51,374 nucleotides of DNA from Chryseosolibacter histidinae (GCF_018598225.1 NZ_JAHESF010000048.1:1-51374); one strand, 5' to 3'. Shown: positions 8,175 through 16,844, numbered from the stretch's first letter. Program-made: numbers and translations. The notes: a model not told the origin generated them from the sequence alone.

Positions 8175-9656
8175 CTAATTCCTGATGCCCAATGCCTCCA
8201 CTGATTTTGTCAATATCTCCATTGCCCTTTCCTGCTCCTTGATGTTCAGCGAGGCAAAACCCATGCGCGTAGCATTGAAGTTAGTGTTTGTATTGTAAAA
8301 TGAAGGGTCGGGTATGATCAGTCCTTTTTCGGCGGCCTTTGCGGCGATGCGTTTCAGGTTGGCGTTGTTGAACTTTGTCCATACTGACATGCCGCCATCG
8401 GGAATCTTGAATGATACATGATCTCCGAGCGCTTGCTGCAGCAGCCTACAAAAATGATCGCGCCGCTCACGGTAAAGTTTCACCACTTTTTTGATATGCC
8501 TGCCGATGGTGCCATTCCTGTACAACTGTGCAATGGCGGCTTCCATGAGGCTATCGCCTTGCCAGTCGATGGTCTTGCGGATATTGGCAATGGCATTGAT
8601 AAAATTTTCAGGCGCCACCACAAAACCCAGCCTGAAAGTGGGCGCCAGTGTTTTGCTCAGCGTGCCGATATAAATAATGTTGCCGTGGTGATCGAGGCTC
8701 GCCATGGGCAACACGGGATTGCTGGTGTAATGAAAGTCGTAATCGTAGTCGTCTTCAATGATGGCAAACCTGTACCGGGCCGCGAGCTCGAGCAAACGTA
8801 CGCGCCGCTCGGGCGTAAGCGTAACCGTGGTAGGGTGATGATGGTGCGGAATGACATAGAGCAGCTTGATCTTCTTTTTGGCGGTCAGCTTCGCGATAGC
8901 ATCCACGTCGATACCGAAGTCGTCAACGGGTACGAAGTTGATGTTGGCACCCAGCTGACGGAAGGTAAGGGTAGCACCGAAGTATCCCGGATCGCCTACG
9001 ATCACATGGTCACCAGGTTGTAAGAGCAGGCTGCCGGCGAGGTAAATGCCCATTTGTGCGCCACGGGTGATCATCACGTGCTGCGCGGAGATCGGAAGCC
9101 CGCGTGTATCGCTGAGAAACGAGGCCAGCGTCTCACGCAAAACGTCTGGGCCTTTGGGGCTGCCATAACCAAAAAGTGTTTTCGAGCTGCGTTGCTTCGA
9201 CAGGCTTCTCATCTCCCGGATAAAAAGCTCTGTGGGCGCAAGCCGTATGTCGGGGAATCCATCATTGATCACCAGCGCATTGGCTGCGATTGCGGACCTG
9301 AGCGGAAAAGGTGGAACGCGTTTTTCATCGATCTGAAAAAGGGTTTTCTCAGGATAAGGCGCCGGTCCCTGTTCCTGCAGTTTTTTCGGTTTGATCTCCG
9401 GCAGGTCATTTACCACAAACGTGCCCTTGCGGGGGACCATTTCAATCCATCCCTGCGCCATCAGCTCATCCAGGGCCGCGAGCATGGTCTTGCGGTGGAT
9501 CTTCAATAATGCAGCCATCTCCCTCGATCCCGGCAGCTTCAAACCCCGTCGGAGCCTGCCGTGACGGATGTGATGGATCAAAGCGTTGGCAACCTGCAAG
9601 TAAACAGGTATTTCAGAGGTCTTGTCGATCGAAATCGATTCCTTTAACACGATCAT
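8175..9656 (-). CDS. MocR-type regulator: GntR winged helix fused to class I aminotransferase
   Basis: Protein of 493 residues. Residues ~10-80 are a GntR-type winged helix (VYLQVANALIHHIRHGRLRR, LPGSREMAALLKIHRKTM). The rest is a fold-type I aminotransferase with IEDDYDYDFHY and the PLP lysine K335 in GTLSKTLAPTFRLG. MocR proteins (PdxR, GabR) bind DNA and sense PLP or an amino compound. This one is divergent from the CMD/cupin/EamA genes at 9739-11538, which it presumably controls, and a repeat operator begins one base upstream of its start codon. The last residues (EALGIRN) and the stop codon are encoded in repeat-like DNA. The ligand is unknown. Confidence 0.93.
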   Translation of the reverse strand: MIVLKESISIDKTSEIPVYLQVANALIHHIRHGRLRRGLKLPGSREMAALLKIHRKTMLAALDELMAQGWIEMVPRKGTFVVNDLPEIKPKKLQEQGPAPYPEKTLFQIDEKRVPPFPLRSAIAANALVINDGFPDIRLAPTELFIREMRSLSKQRSSKTLFGYGSPKGPDVLRETLASFLSDTRGLPISAQHVMITRGAQMGIYLAGSLLLQPGDHVIVGDPGYFGATLTFRQLGANINFVPVDDFGIDVDAIAKLTAKKKIKLLYVIPHHHHPTTVTLTPERRVRLLELAARYRFAIIEDDYDYDFHYTSNPVLPMASLDHHGNIIYIGTLSKTLAPTFRLGFVVAPENFINAIANIRKTIDWQGDSLMEAAIAQLYRNGTIGRHIKKVVKLYRERRDHFCRLLQQALGDHVSFKIPDGGMSVWTKFNNANLKRIAAKAAEKGLIIPDPSFYNTNTNFNATRMGFASLNIKEQERAMEILTKSVEALGIRN

Positions 9657-9701
9657 ATCTGGACTATCTTATTTGTACAATCTGGACTATTCAAGTAGTC
9701 C
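9657..9701. promoter_or_regulatory. Likely MocR operator: two direct ATCTGGACTAT copies and an inverted half
   Basis: ATCTGGACTAT occurs at 9657-9667 and again at 9680-9690, 23 bp apart, about two helical turns. An inverted half TAGTCC at 9696-9701 pairs with GGACTA at 9684-9689. MocR regulators commonly use such direct repeats. The site touches the regulator's own start codon and precedes the divergent operon, which suggests autoregulation together with control of 9739-11538. Confidence 0.75.
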
Positions 9702-9738
9702 AATAAAGATAGACATTTACAAAAACAAATAGAGAATC

Positions 9739-10191
9739 ATGACACCAAGAATGAGTATCAAAAAGACCGAGCCGCGGATTTACGAGGGCATGGGCGCAGC
9801 GGATAAACAAATAAAATCCTTCGGGCTTGACGCGAAGCTGGTAGACCTGATCAAGATCAGGGCCTCGCAGATAAACGGCTGTGGTTACTGTATCAACATG
9901 CATACACTGGAAGCCAGAAAGGCCGGCGAAACAGAACAGCGGCTCTATGCCCTCTGCGCGTGGTGGGAAACTCCGTTCTTCACAGAAGAAGAGCAGGCCG
10001 TGCTGAAGCTCACCGAAGCGGTAACGCATATCAGCCACGGAGGCGTTCCGAACGACGTCTACGATCATGCGCTGAAGATGCTGGGTGAACAAAAGCTTGC
10101 GCAGGTGATCTTTGTCATCGTGGCCATCAACGGATGGAACCGCATCGCTATTTCAACGCACATGGTTGCCGAAAAAGAATGGGTTATCTAA
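9739..10191 (+). CDS. Carboxymuconolactone decarboxylase (AhpD-like) family protein
   Basis: Protein of 150 residues. The AhpD-type redox motif is complete: C48-G-Y-C51 with H55 in NGCGYCINMHTLEARKAG. It is followed by an all-helical region with EAVTHIS. Such proteins reduce peroxides or act as alkylhydroperoxidase-like thiol enzymes; true decarboxylases lack the CxxC pair. It is first in a three-gene operon with a cupin and an EamA transporter, divergent from the MocR gene. The start at 9739 or the ATG four codons in (9751) are both possible. Confidence 0.9.
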   Translation: MTPRMSIKKTEPRIYEGMGAADKQIKSFGLDAKLVDLIKIRASQINGCGYCINMHTLEARKAGETEQRLYALCAWWETPFFTEEEQAVLKLTEAVTHISHGGVPNDVYDHALKMLGEQKLAQVIFVIVAINGWNRIAISTHMVAEKEWVI

Positions 10192-10210
10192 AAAACTAAA
10201 TTCAACCGAT

Positions 10211-10630
10211 ATGAGATCGCTATTCTTCTCTTTAGTCATCCTATCGTTTGCAGCACAGGGTGAGCTTCATGCACAACATCACGCCCCCGCTGCCGGGTCA
10301 TCCACGGTGGTCACCAACATTCTGCAACAGGTCCTGAACGATCCTGGCCTCGCGGGAAGGGAAGTTAAAATGCTGATCGTCGATTATCCGCCCGGCAGCA
10401 CCACACCTGCGCACCGTCACCCCTGCCCTACGTTCGGCTATGTGCTGGAAGGTGAAATAGAATCGACCTTTGAGGGCAAGGCACGCCTCTACAAAAAGGG
10501 CGATTCGTTTTACGAGTTCACCAACGGCCTGCATAACTCCGCCCGCAACCCGCATCCTACGGAGCCGGCGAAGTTGCTGGTATTCTTCATTGCCGAAAAA
10601 GATAAACCCACTTACCTCCCTGAAAAATGA
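10211..10630 (+). CDS. Secreted cupin-domain protein
   Basis: The start is set at ATG 10211 because it begins a signal peptide (MRSLFFSLVILSFAAQGELHA); the frame is open further upstream but overlaps the preceding gene. The mature ~120 residues form one cupin: PAHRHPCPTFGYVLEGE contains the metal-binding H-x-H and Glu, and GLHNSARNP the last His. The product is a small periplasmic metal-binding barrel, perhaps an oxygenase, isomerase or sensor. Its 3' end overlaps the EamA start by 4 bp (ATGA), so the two are translationally coupled. Confidence 0.88.
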   Translation: MRSLFFSLVILSFAAQGELHAQHHAPAAGSSTVVTNILQQVLNDPGLAGREVKMLIVDYPPGSTTPAHRHPCPTFGYVLEGEIESTFEGKARLYKKGDSFYEFTNGLHNSARNPHPTEPAKLLVFFIAEKDKPTYLPEK

Positions 10631-11538
10631 TCTCCGAAAGCACACTGACGCGCCCTGCCTCAATGAAGGCATCAGCTTCGTTTCAAAAATGGTTTTACCT
10701 CGCCGCGCTCACGCTCATCTGGGGCAGCAGCTACATCCTCATCAAGGTCGGACTGCAGGGTTACGGCTACGTGGAGTCGGCAACGCTGCGGCTGATGGCG
10801 GCAGGGATTACTTTCCTTCCCCTTGGACTGCGTTACATCACCAGCATCCCCCGCAGAAAGATCCCGTTGGTTTTGCTCTCCGGAATGCTGGCCATGTTCA
10901 TCCCGTCTTACCTGTTCAGTCTATCGCAGCAGCATCTTCAGAGCTCGGTGGCCGGTATCCTGGTGGCGATGACGCCGGCGTTCACATTGATTTTTTCTGT
11001 TGTCTTTTTCAGGAAAACATATTCCTTCGTGCAGGTGGCGGGCCTGGTGCTGGGACTGCTCTGCTGCATTACGCTCAGTGTTATTTCTTCGGGCAGCATC
11101 ACTTTCTCCCTGAATGGTTATGTGTTCCTGATCGTGGCCGCCACTATGTGCTACGGGCTTAACATCAATGTGGTGAAACAATACCTGTCAGATATACCAC
11201 CCCTTCACCTCAGCGCCGTAGCCGTTTCCATCAATGGCATGATCGCTTTCGTCGCGGTATTCATTCCCAACTTTGATCGGTTTGAATTTGCCACCGGTAC
11301 ACTTCCTTCACTGGCGGCATTGCTGACGTTGGGCATCCTTGCCACGGCCCTGGCGCAGCTGATTCATAACAAGCTTATCTCGGTATCGTCACCCCTTTTC
11401 GCCAGCACCATGACTTATCTGATTCCCGTAGTGGCGGTGATGTGGGGGTTCCTCGATCACGAACCGCTTGTGGTTCTGCACTTCATTGCGATAGCTGGGA
11501 TTCTTGTGTCAGTGTATATGATTAGGAGGGAGCGCTGA
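10627..11538 (+). CDS. EamA/DMT family transporter, ten membrane helices
   Basis: Protein of 303 residues made of two EamA repeats of five helices each. Typical marks are LTLIWGSSYILIKVGL at the first helix, ESATLRLMAAG, and the second-half LASTMTYLIPVVAVMWG-type segment (here FASTMTYLIPVVAVMWG) before the last helices. DMT proteins mostly export metabolites or amino acids. Given the AhpD-like and cupin partners and the MocR regulator, export of a toxic or oxidised small compound is plausible but not shown. The start overlaps the cupin stop. Confidence 0.92.
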   Translation: MISESTLTRPASMKASASFQKWFYLAALTLIWGSSYILIKVGLQGYGYVESATLRLMAAGITFLPLGLRYITSIPRRKIPLVLLSGMLAMFIPSYLFSLSQQHLQSSVAGILVAMTPAFTLIFSVVFFRKTYSFVQVAGLVLGLLCCITLSVISSGSITFSLNGYVFLIVAATMCYGLNINVVKQYLSDIPPLHLSAVAVSINGMIAFVAVFIPNFDRFEFATGTLPSLAALLTLGILATALAQLIHNKLISVSSPLFASTMTYLIPVVAVMWGFLDHEPLVVLHFIAIAGILVSVYMIRRER

Positions 11539-11650
11539 AAGTACGAGGTACGAAGGGTTTAGTCGTCGGACCACCACCCTGGCGCATTCCAGCGTAGTGG
11601 TCTGACGACGTTCATACTGCACGGCCGTGGACTGTCGACTGTGGACAACC
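11538..11650. repeat. Repeat patch with a 13-bp inverted repeat
   Basis: GTACGAGGTACGA at about 11541-11553 is followed by an inverted repeat, GTCGTCGGACCAC (11562-11574) against GTGGTCTGACGAC (11597-11609), with one mismatch. Then GGCCGTGGACTGTCGACTGT (about 11621-11640), of the GTGGACTGTCGAC family, follows. The hairpin lies just after the EamA stop and may end its transcript. Confidence 0.65.
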
Positions 11651-11714
11651 CACTTATTGCATGCGATTACTGTGCCTCATATGCACGTTGTGATCCCGGG
11701 ATTCTTCGCTTCGC

Positions 11715-12839
11715 TCAGAACCTCATCTGCACACCAGCAGTGTAACCAATATACAGTCCGTTGAGGCGATTGTCTTTGTTGGTGTCGGTCCACATGTAGT
11801 GCCCGATCAGCTTTCTGCCTTCGGCGGTATCGGTATTCACGTGGTTGAATGAAGGGCCGGCAAAGATCTCCAGCGGACCGAGCTGTACGGCGGGCAGAAT
11901 GCTCAGGGAGAATTTGTTGAACTCACCTCTTTTGAAGTTCTCGAGACTTATGGCCGTGGCCTCAGCATTCAGGCGGAAGTTACCGGTGCCGACCAGGTGA
12001 GCGCCCAGACCATATTGCATCGCGAAGACGTCTTTGGTATTTTCGAAATTATAACCGACGCCAATGATGCCGTACAACTTTCTGCCTCCGGAGCGGAAGG
12101 TGAGCAACGTAGTCAGGTTATCATCTGTAGTGACGCCAAGCCATTTTTCACCATTCTTAATGATGTTGACGATACCGATCGGGTAGTCGCTGCTGTCGGC
12201 GATGTTGATAAAGCCCGCGAGCTGTACACCCTTGACTTTTTTAGCGATGTTGATGAAGCCCGCAAACTGACTGCCCTTCACGTCACCCGCGATGTTGATA
12301 TAACCAGCTGCCTGCGTACCGTGGATGTTGCCTCCAGCGATATTGATAAAACCTGCCGCCTGAAAACCGTTAAGATCACGCACGGTGTTGATAAAACCTG
12401 CGGCCTGCATGCCGGTGATGTCGCGTTTGGCCAGGTTGGCAAAGCCGGCAACCTGAAAGCCCCTGCCACTCTGATACATGTTGAGGAAACCAGCCCCTTT
12501 AAATCCATCGGCAAAACCACCAATGAAGTTTGAAAATCCTGCTACCTGAAATCCCGTCGCGTCTTCACGAATAAAATTGGCAAAACCGGCCATCGTAAAT
12601 GCTTTCTCTTCGCGCGATACACCGGCAATGACATTCAGCGAAAAGATATTGGAATACGAGCCAGCATGTTTGCCGTGCGTGCTGAGGGGATATACCAGTC
12701 CAACGTTCACGCCATGCGCACTCTCCTGCGCGAACGCTGCCACTGAACACAATATCAAAAGCATCGCGGAGGCAGCAAAAGCGCGGGAATACAAGGAGCG
12801 AAGCGCCTTGAACAGAAGTATGTAAAGTTTCATTGTCAT
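11715..12839 (-). CDS. Outer-membrane or surface protein with AGFxNI repeats (LA_2272-like)
   Basis: Protein of 374 residues. After a signal peptide ending near AAFAQ it carries nine copies of a 15-16 residue repeat with the core G-x-Q-x-A-G-F-x-N (AGFANF, AGFSNF, AGFLNM, AGFANL, AGFINT, AGFINI twice more, AGYINI). A C-terminal ~150 residues of amphipathic strands follow, ending in Phe (GVQMRF), typical of an outer-membrane beta barrel. The repeats resemble those of Leptospira LA_2272-type surface proteins. The role is unknown; it may be structural, possibly with solenoid repeats stacked before the barrel. It is transcribed alone. Confidence 0.78.
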   Translation of the reverse strand: MTMKLYILLFKALRSLYSRAFAASAMLLILCSVAAFAQESAHGVNVGLVYPLSTHGKHAGSYSNIFSLNVIAGVSREEKAFTMAGFANFIREDATGFQVAGFSNFIGGFADGFKGAGFLNMYQSGRGFQVAGFANLAKRDITGMQAAGFINTVRDLNGFQAAGFINIAGGNIHGTQAAGYINIAGDVKGSQFAGFINIAKKVKGVQLAGFINIADSSDYPIGIVNIIKNGEKWLGVTTDDNLTTLLTFRSGGRKLYGIIGVGYNFENTKDVFAMQYGLGAHLVGTGNFRLNAEATAISLENFKRGEFNKFSLSILPAVQLGPLEIFAGPSFNHVNTDTAEGRKLIGHYMWTDTNKDNRLNGLYIGYTAGVQMRF

Positions 12840-13032
12840 TTTGTTTGGAGCTATGACAAGCGATGAAACAATTACCCCTATCGCATTTGAAATAAAAATA
12901 GAGATCAGTCGGTGATCGATGGCCCCATGATTAACCCTATAGACGGTTATCCTACTTTATCCAGGCAGAATACTGCAGTGGTGATAAGTAGAACGTGTGC
13001 GTTTTTTTAGACTGGCTTTTCAGATTACGAAT

Positions 13033-13186
13033 TCAGGAGGCTCCTACGGAGCCGGGCGGTGACACGAATCTGCTTTCTATAGACAGAACACGCTTACAGA
13101 GTGAAGTGCATTTCAGCTCCGGATGGAGCTCCCTGTCTATAGAATGAAGAAGCCGGTTCATATTCGGCTCCGTAGGAGCCTCCTGA
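13033..13186. repeat. Nested palindromic element (three concentric inverted repeats)
   Basis: Outer arms of 22 bp at 13033-13054 and 13165-13186 match perfectly (core GGCTCCGTAGGAGCC). Middle arms of 12 bp match perfectly: TTCTATAGACAG (13075-13086) and CTGTCTATAGAA (13133-13144). The centre is AGCTCC-GGAT-GGAGCT (13115-13130). The whole could fold into one long hairpin. It lies in the 551-bp gap 12840-13390, in which I otherwise see no gene. It resembles REP/BIME elements mobilised by RAYT transposases, but no transposase is in the window. Confidence 0.8.
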
Positions 13187-13390
13187 GAACGCGTCGGTAG
13201 TGATAGCGAGGGAGTTCACAACCTAACATCTGTATGGAAGCGACAGAACTTGGCTACCCTCTGGAGGGTATTTTCACCTCCGTTACCTGAGCAATGCTTG
13301 GAATATCCTCGCGGGAACCGCATATTTGAGTTTATTTAAAATCATTCTAAATAAAATAACTAGGTTCTACCGCCAAACGCTGACTGAAAC

Positions 13391-14677
13391 GTGAAAAGCA
13401 ACCGATATACCCTCAAATACTGGATAGGAAAAATTCACCTTTGGCTTGGGCTCATCTCCGGGCTGATCGTGTTCGTCATTGCCGTCACCGGATGCATTTA
13501 CGCTTTTCAGGCGGAGATCCAGGACCTCATACAACCTTACCGTTTTGTTACCGCAAGAGACCAGGCGCTGATGCCTCCCTCTGCGCTGAAAGCCATTGCG
13601 GAAGAAGTGCTGCCCGGAAAAAAGATCCACGCCATATTATACGCCGGCGAGGGAAAAGCAGCACAGGTGATCTTCTTCAGCTTCGAGCCCGAATATTATG
13701 ATGTGGTCTACCTCGATCCCTACACAGGAAAAATTCTGAAAGTGAAAGACATGGAGGCCGATTTCTTCAACTTCATTCTCGACGGTCATTTCTATCTCTG
13801 GCTCCCTCCCACCATTGGTCAACCCGTAGTCGCAACGGCTACCCTGGTGTTTGTGGCCATGCTTGTAACAGGGATCGTTCTCTGGTGGCCGAAAAACAAA
13901 AGCGGCGCAAAACAACGGTTCACCATCAAATGGAATGCACGCTGGCGCCGCAAGAACTATGACCTTCACAATGTGCTAGGCTTCTACGCTTCGTGGATCG
14001 CCATCATCCTGGCTACCACGGGACTGGTATGGGGCTTTGAATGGTTCGCGAATGGCCTGCACGCCGCTGCCGGAGGAGAAAAATCACTGCTTTATGTCGA
14101 TCCTGTTTCTGACACTACAAACACCTACACCGGCAATATACCCGCCATCGACAAAGTGTGGCACCTCATGAGAAAGGAATACCCCGCTGCCAAGGTCATT
14201 GAGGTGCACGTGCCTGAATCAGACTCCACTTCCATCGCGGCCAACGCCAATCCCGATGACGGTACCTACTACCAGACAGACTACCGTTACTTCGATCAGT
14301 ACACTTTAAAAGAGCTACCAGTAGATCATATTTACAGTCGCTATGCCGAGGCCAGCGCTGCTGATAAGCTGCTGCGCATGAATTACGATATTCACACCGG
14401 CGCCGTGCTGGGACTACCGGGAAAGATCCTCGCCTTTTTTGCAAGCCTCATCTGCGCCAGCCTGCCGGTCACGGGAGTTAATATTTATTGGGGAAGGAGG
14501 AATAAGAAGGAAGCTAAGTTGAAACGGAAGGCGGAGAAGCGATCTAAAAAGAAGTCAGGAGCCAGAAGTCAGGAGTCAGAAGGGGCGATTCAAAGAAGTA
14601 AGGAGCAACCCTCCTTCGCCAAGGCTACGGCGGGCGAGGGAAGTAAGGAGACAATCCACGTAAAAATCGAAGAGTAA
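13391..14677 (+). CDS. PepSY-associated membrane protein (siderophore/iron reductase type)
   Basis: Protein of 428 residues from GTG 13391. The N-terminus (KYWIGKIHLWLGLISGLIVF) is the PepSY_TM signature with the first helix and its His. Further helices lie near residues 140-165 (PVVATATLVFVAMLVTGIVLWWPKN, shown in part), 195-215 (DLHNVLGFYASWIAIILATTG, shown in part) and 340-365. Periplasmic PepSY segments lie between them. Bacteroidota relatives act as inner-membrane ferric or siderophore reductases. The last ~40 residues (from about KKSGARSQESEG) are low-complexity and encoded by intergenic-type repeat DNA plus a palindrome, so they are probably a recent addition without function. Confidence 0.87.
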   Translation: MKSNRYTLKYWIGKIHLWLGLISGLIVFVIAVTGCIYAFQAEIQDLIQPYRFVTARDQALMPPSALKAIAEEVLPGKKIHAILYAGEGKAAQVIFFSFEPEYYDVVYLDPYTGKILKVKDMEADFFNFILDGHFYLWLPPTIGQPVVATATLVFVAMLVTGIVLWWPKNKSGAKQRFTIKWNARWRRKNYDLHNVLGFYASWIAIILATTGLVWGFEWFANGLHAAAGGEKSLLYVDPVSDTTNTYTGNIPAIDKVWHLMRKEYPAAKVIEVHVPESDSTSIAANANPDDGTYYQTDYRYFDQYTLKELPVDHIYSRYAEASAADKLLRMNYDIHTGAVLGLPGKILAFFASLICASLPVTGVNIYWGRRNKKEAKLKRKAEKRSKKKSGARSQESEGAIQRSKEQPSFAKATAGEGSKETIHVKIEE

Positions 14678-14730
14678 TGAGAAGCGAGGAGCCAACCGCT
14701 GCACCCAACTGGTAACCGGCAACTGGCAAC
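14556..14730. repeat. Repeat cluster invading a coding 3' end
   Basis: AGTCAGGAGCCAGAAGTCAGG (about 14563-14579, extended by like units), AAGTAAGGAG copies and a palindrome at 14609-14640 lie inside the PepSY gene's final codons. GAAGCGAGGAGCC and GGTAACCGGCAACTGGCAAC follow to 14730. The string AAAAAGAAGTCAGGAGCCAG recurs at 21873 with no coding function. In the palindrome, CCCTC...CGCC pairs with GGCG...GAGGG. Confidence 0.75.
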
Positions 14731-14790
14731 ATGCTACCGTTGCTTTGGCATAGTATTTATCCCTTTTGTGGTTAATCAACTGCAAATTTT

Positions 14791-15036
14791 ATGGGCGCTG
14801 TTAATATTTCACAAAACGATTCGGCCAACTTTAAAGACCTGGATGAAGGTAACTCGATACAGGTAAGGGTGACCATTGCTGAAGATCAGAAGAAAGATTA
14901 CGAAAAAGGCAAAACCGTAAAGGTCAAACACATGAACAAAGAGGTCTCTGGAAAAATTGTTTCGGAGCCCATTCTGATCGACGACAAGAAGGAGAAAGGC
15001 AAAGTTGTGCTGTCACTGATCATCGAAAAAGTCTGA
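14791..15036 (+). CDS. Small soluble protein of unknown function, 81 residues
   Basis: Charged, beta-rich sequence (SIQVRVTIAEDQKKDYEKGK, VKVKHMNKEVSGKIVSEPIL) with no signal peptide or membrane segment. The start at ATG 14791 gives MGAVNISQNDSANF. The pattern of alternating strands suggests a small barrel, but I cannot assign a family. It lies alone between two repeat patches and is convergent with the M1 peptidase. Confidence 0.65.
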   Translation: MGAVNISQNDSANFKDLDEGNSIQVRVTIAEDQKKDYEKGKTVKVKHMNKEVSGKIVSEPILIDDKKEKGKVVLSLIIEKV

Positions 15037-15039
15037 ATT

Positions 15040-15183
15040 GGTTGCCGGTTACCAGTTGCCGGGTGGCCAGTTGGAGCGGTGTTTAAAATCAAGTTCTATG
15101 CTTCGTATTACTTGAGGATAAGTCCGAAACGTGAAAGTCTGCCCCGTGCGAACCGGCAACTGGCAACCGGTAACTGGCAACCA
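15040..15183. repeat. Mirrored repeat element, family GGCAACTGGCAAC, with TGCTTCG core
   Basis: Left arm at 15040-15073 (GGTTGCCGGTTACCAGTTGCC and like units); TGCTTCG at 15099-15105, 59 bp in; right arm at 15151-15181 (AACCGGCAACTGGCAACCGG). It fills the gap between two convergent genes. Confidence 0.8.
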
Positions 15184-15200
15184 TTGACTCATCTTCTTAC

Positions 15201-16844
15201 TCACTCCACCATCTTCGCTGTTACATAAAAGTTTTCGTCTACTACAATCGAGTCCCCCTTGATCTTTTCGGTTTTCCAGGTGGTGGCGGGATAGATGAAT
15301 TTGAAATTGTTCCGGCCGGCGGAGATCTTCACGGGCATGTCGAAACCTTCAACACAATTGGCCCAGCGGTACGTAAGCTTACCCTTAATGATCTTGTATT
15401 CCAGCTCGGGGATGCGGATGTCGCGCAGGTATTGATCGAAAACCTTGCTAAGGTTCTTTCCGGTTTTCTGGCTGATGAAATTCTCGATCTGCTTTCCTTC
15501 AACGGTCTGGTGATAAAAGGTCTTGTTCATGTCGCGCAGCACCTGGCGCCACTTCTCATCATTGTCCACGATCTGCCGGATGGTGTGCAGCATGTTGCCA
15601 CCCTTGGGATACATGTCGCCAGAACCACTTCTGTTCACATTGTAGGTGCCCACAATAGGCCTGTCATTACGGATACCTTTGCGCGTTCCGATCACATATT
15701 CCGCGCCCGCCTTCTTTCCGAAATAATACTCCGTGTACAAATTCTCCGAATAGTTGGTAAAGCTCTCGTGAACCCACATGTCGGCCATATCTTTATAGGT
15801 GATATTGTTGGCGTACCACTCATGACCCGACTCATGGATGATGATAAAATCCCATTTCAGTCCCCAGCCTGATCCCGAAAGATCTCTCCCGCGATAACCA
15901 TTTGTGTAACCATTGCCATAGGTGACCGAGCTCTGGTGCTCCATGCCGAGATAAGGTGTCTCCACCAGCTTGTAACCGTCTTCATAAAACGGATAAGGTC
16001 CGAACCAGTGCTCGAAGGCGCGCAGCATCAGCTTGGCTTGTTTGAATTGTTCTTTTGCTTTTTCAAGATTGGCGGGCAGCACATAAAAGTCGAGGTCCAG
16101 CACACCCTTTTCGCCGTGCAGGGTATCTGAAAAATGTGTGTATTTGGCGATGTTCACATTCACGCCATAATTGTTGATCGGATTGCTCACGAACCAGTCG
16201 AAGGTTTTGGTACCATCGTTGTTCACGGTCTCCCGGCGAAGGCGACCATTCGATACGTCGGTGAGGTTTTCCGGCACCGTGACGCTGATGAGCATGCTGT
16301 CAGGTTCGTCATACATATGATCTTTGCACGGCCACCACGCGCTGGCACCCAGTCCCTGGCATGAGGTTGCGATAAAATCATTTCCTTCGTTGTCTTTCGT
16401 CCACTGAAAGCCGCCCTGCCATGGCGGATTTTTCGCCACGATGGGATTACCGGAATAATAAACCACCACAGAACCGGTTTGATCTTTCTGCTGCGCTTTT
16501 TTCAATGCGATGAAGTAGGCGTTCGTTCCCGCTTTTTCGAAAGTAAGTGTCTCTCCATCCTGCGTTACCTTTTCGATCACCAGCGGCGGCTGAAGATCGA
16601 GCTGAAGGGTCTGGTAAGGCTTCAGCACCTTGTAATGAACAGCAACACTTCCTGAGAGCGCCTTCGATGCAGGATCAACCTTTACATTAAGGTGATAGTA
16701 GCGCAGGTCCCACCATTCACGCTCAGGTGTCACGGTCCCGCGCAAGGTATCATCTTTTGTAAGTGTACGCTGCTGCGCAAGAGAAGGCAACAAAAGACTG
16801 ATTGACAGTGCGGATGCCAGGAGGAAGGTGCGGAGGTATTTCAT
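15201..16844 (-). CDS. Secreted M1-family metallopeptidase (aminopeptidase N-like)
   Basis: Protein of 547 residues. The signal peptide is MKYLRTFLLASALSISLLLP, followed by SLAQQ. The N-terminal saddle domain includes YYHLNVKVDPASKALSGSVA. The GxMEN-type exopeptidase motif is present as GMEHQSS. The zinc site is complete: H337-E338-x-x-H341 in IHESGHEWYANN with the third ligand E360 (WVHESF). It lacks the long helical C-terminal domain of full-size aminopeptidase N, as is usual for shorter Bacteroidota M1 enzymes. It should trim peptides in the periplasm or outside the cell. Confidence 0.95.
   Translation of the reverse strand: MKYLRTFLLASALSISLLLPSLAQQRTLTKDDTLRGTVTPEREWWDLRYYHLNVKVDPASKALSGSVAVHYKVLKPYQTLQLDLQPPLVIEKVTQDGETLTFEKAGTNAYFIALKKAQQKDQTGSVVVYYSGNPIVAKNPPWQGGFQWTKDNEGNDFIATSCQGLGASAWWPCKDHMYDEPDSMLISVTVPENLTDVSNGRLRRETVNNDGTKTFDWFVSNPINNYGVNVNIAKYTHFSDTLHGEKGVLDLDFYVLPANLEKAKEQFKQAKLMLRAFEHWFGPYPFYEDGYKLVETPYLGMEHQSSVTYGNGYTNGYRGRDLSGSGWGLKWDFIIIHESGHEWYANNITYKDMADMWVHESFTNYSENLYTEYYFGKKAGAEYVIGTRKGIRNDRPIVGTYNVNRSGSGDMYPKGGNMLHTIRQIVDNDEKWRQVLRDMNKTFYHQTVEGKQIENFISQKTGKNLSKVFDQYLRDIRIPELEYKIIKGKLTYRWANCVEGFDMPVKISAGRNNFKFIYPATTWKTEKIKGDSIVVDENFYVTAKMVE

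Noticed and set aside
14745-14760. Possible sigma-54 promoter (TTGGCATAGTATTTAT) before the 81-residue protein gene.
   Set aside because: The -24 GG is present but the -12 GC is AT, so the key -12 element is missing.
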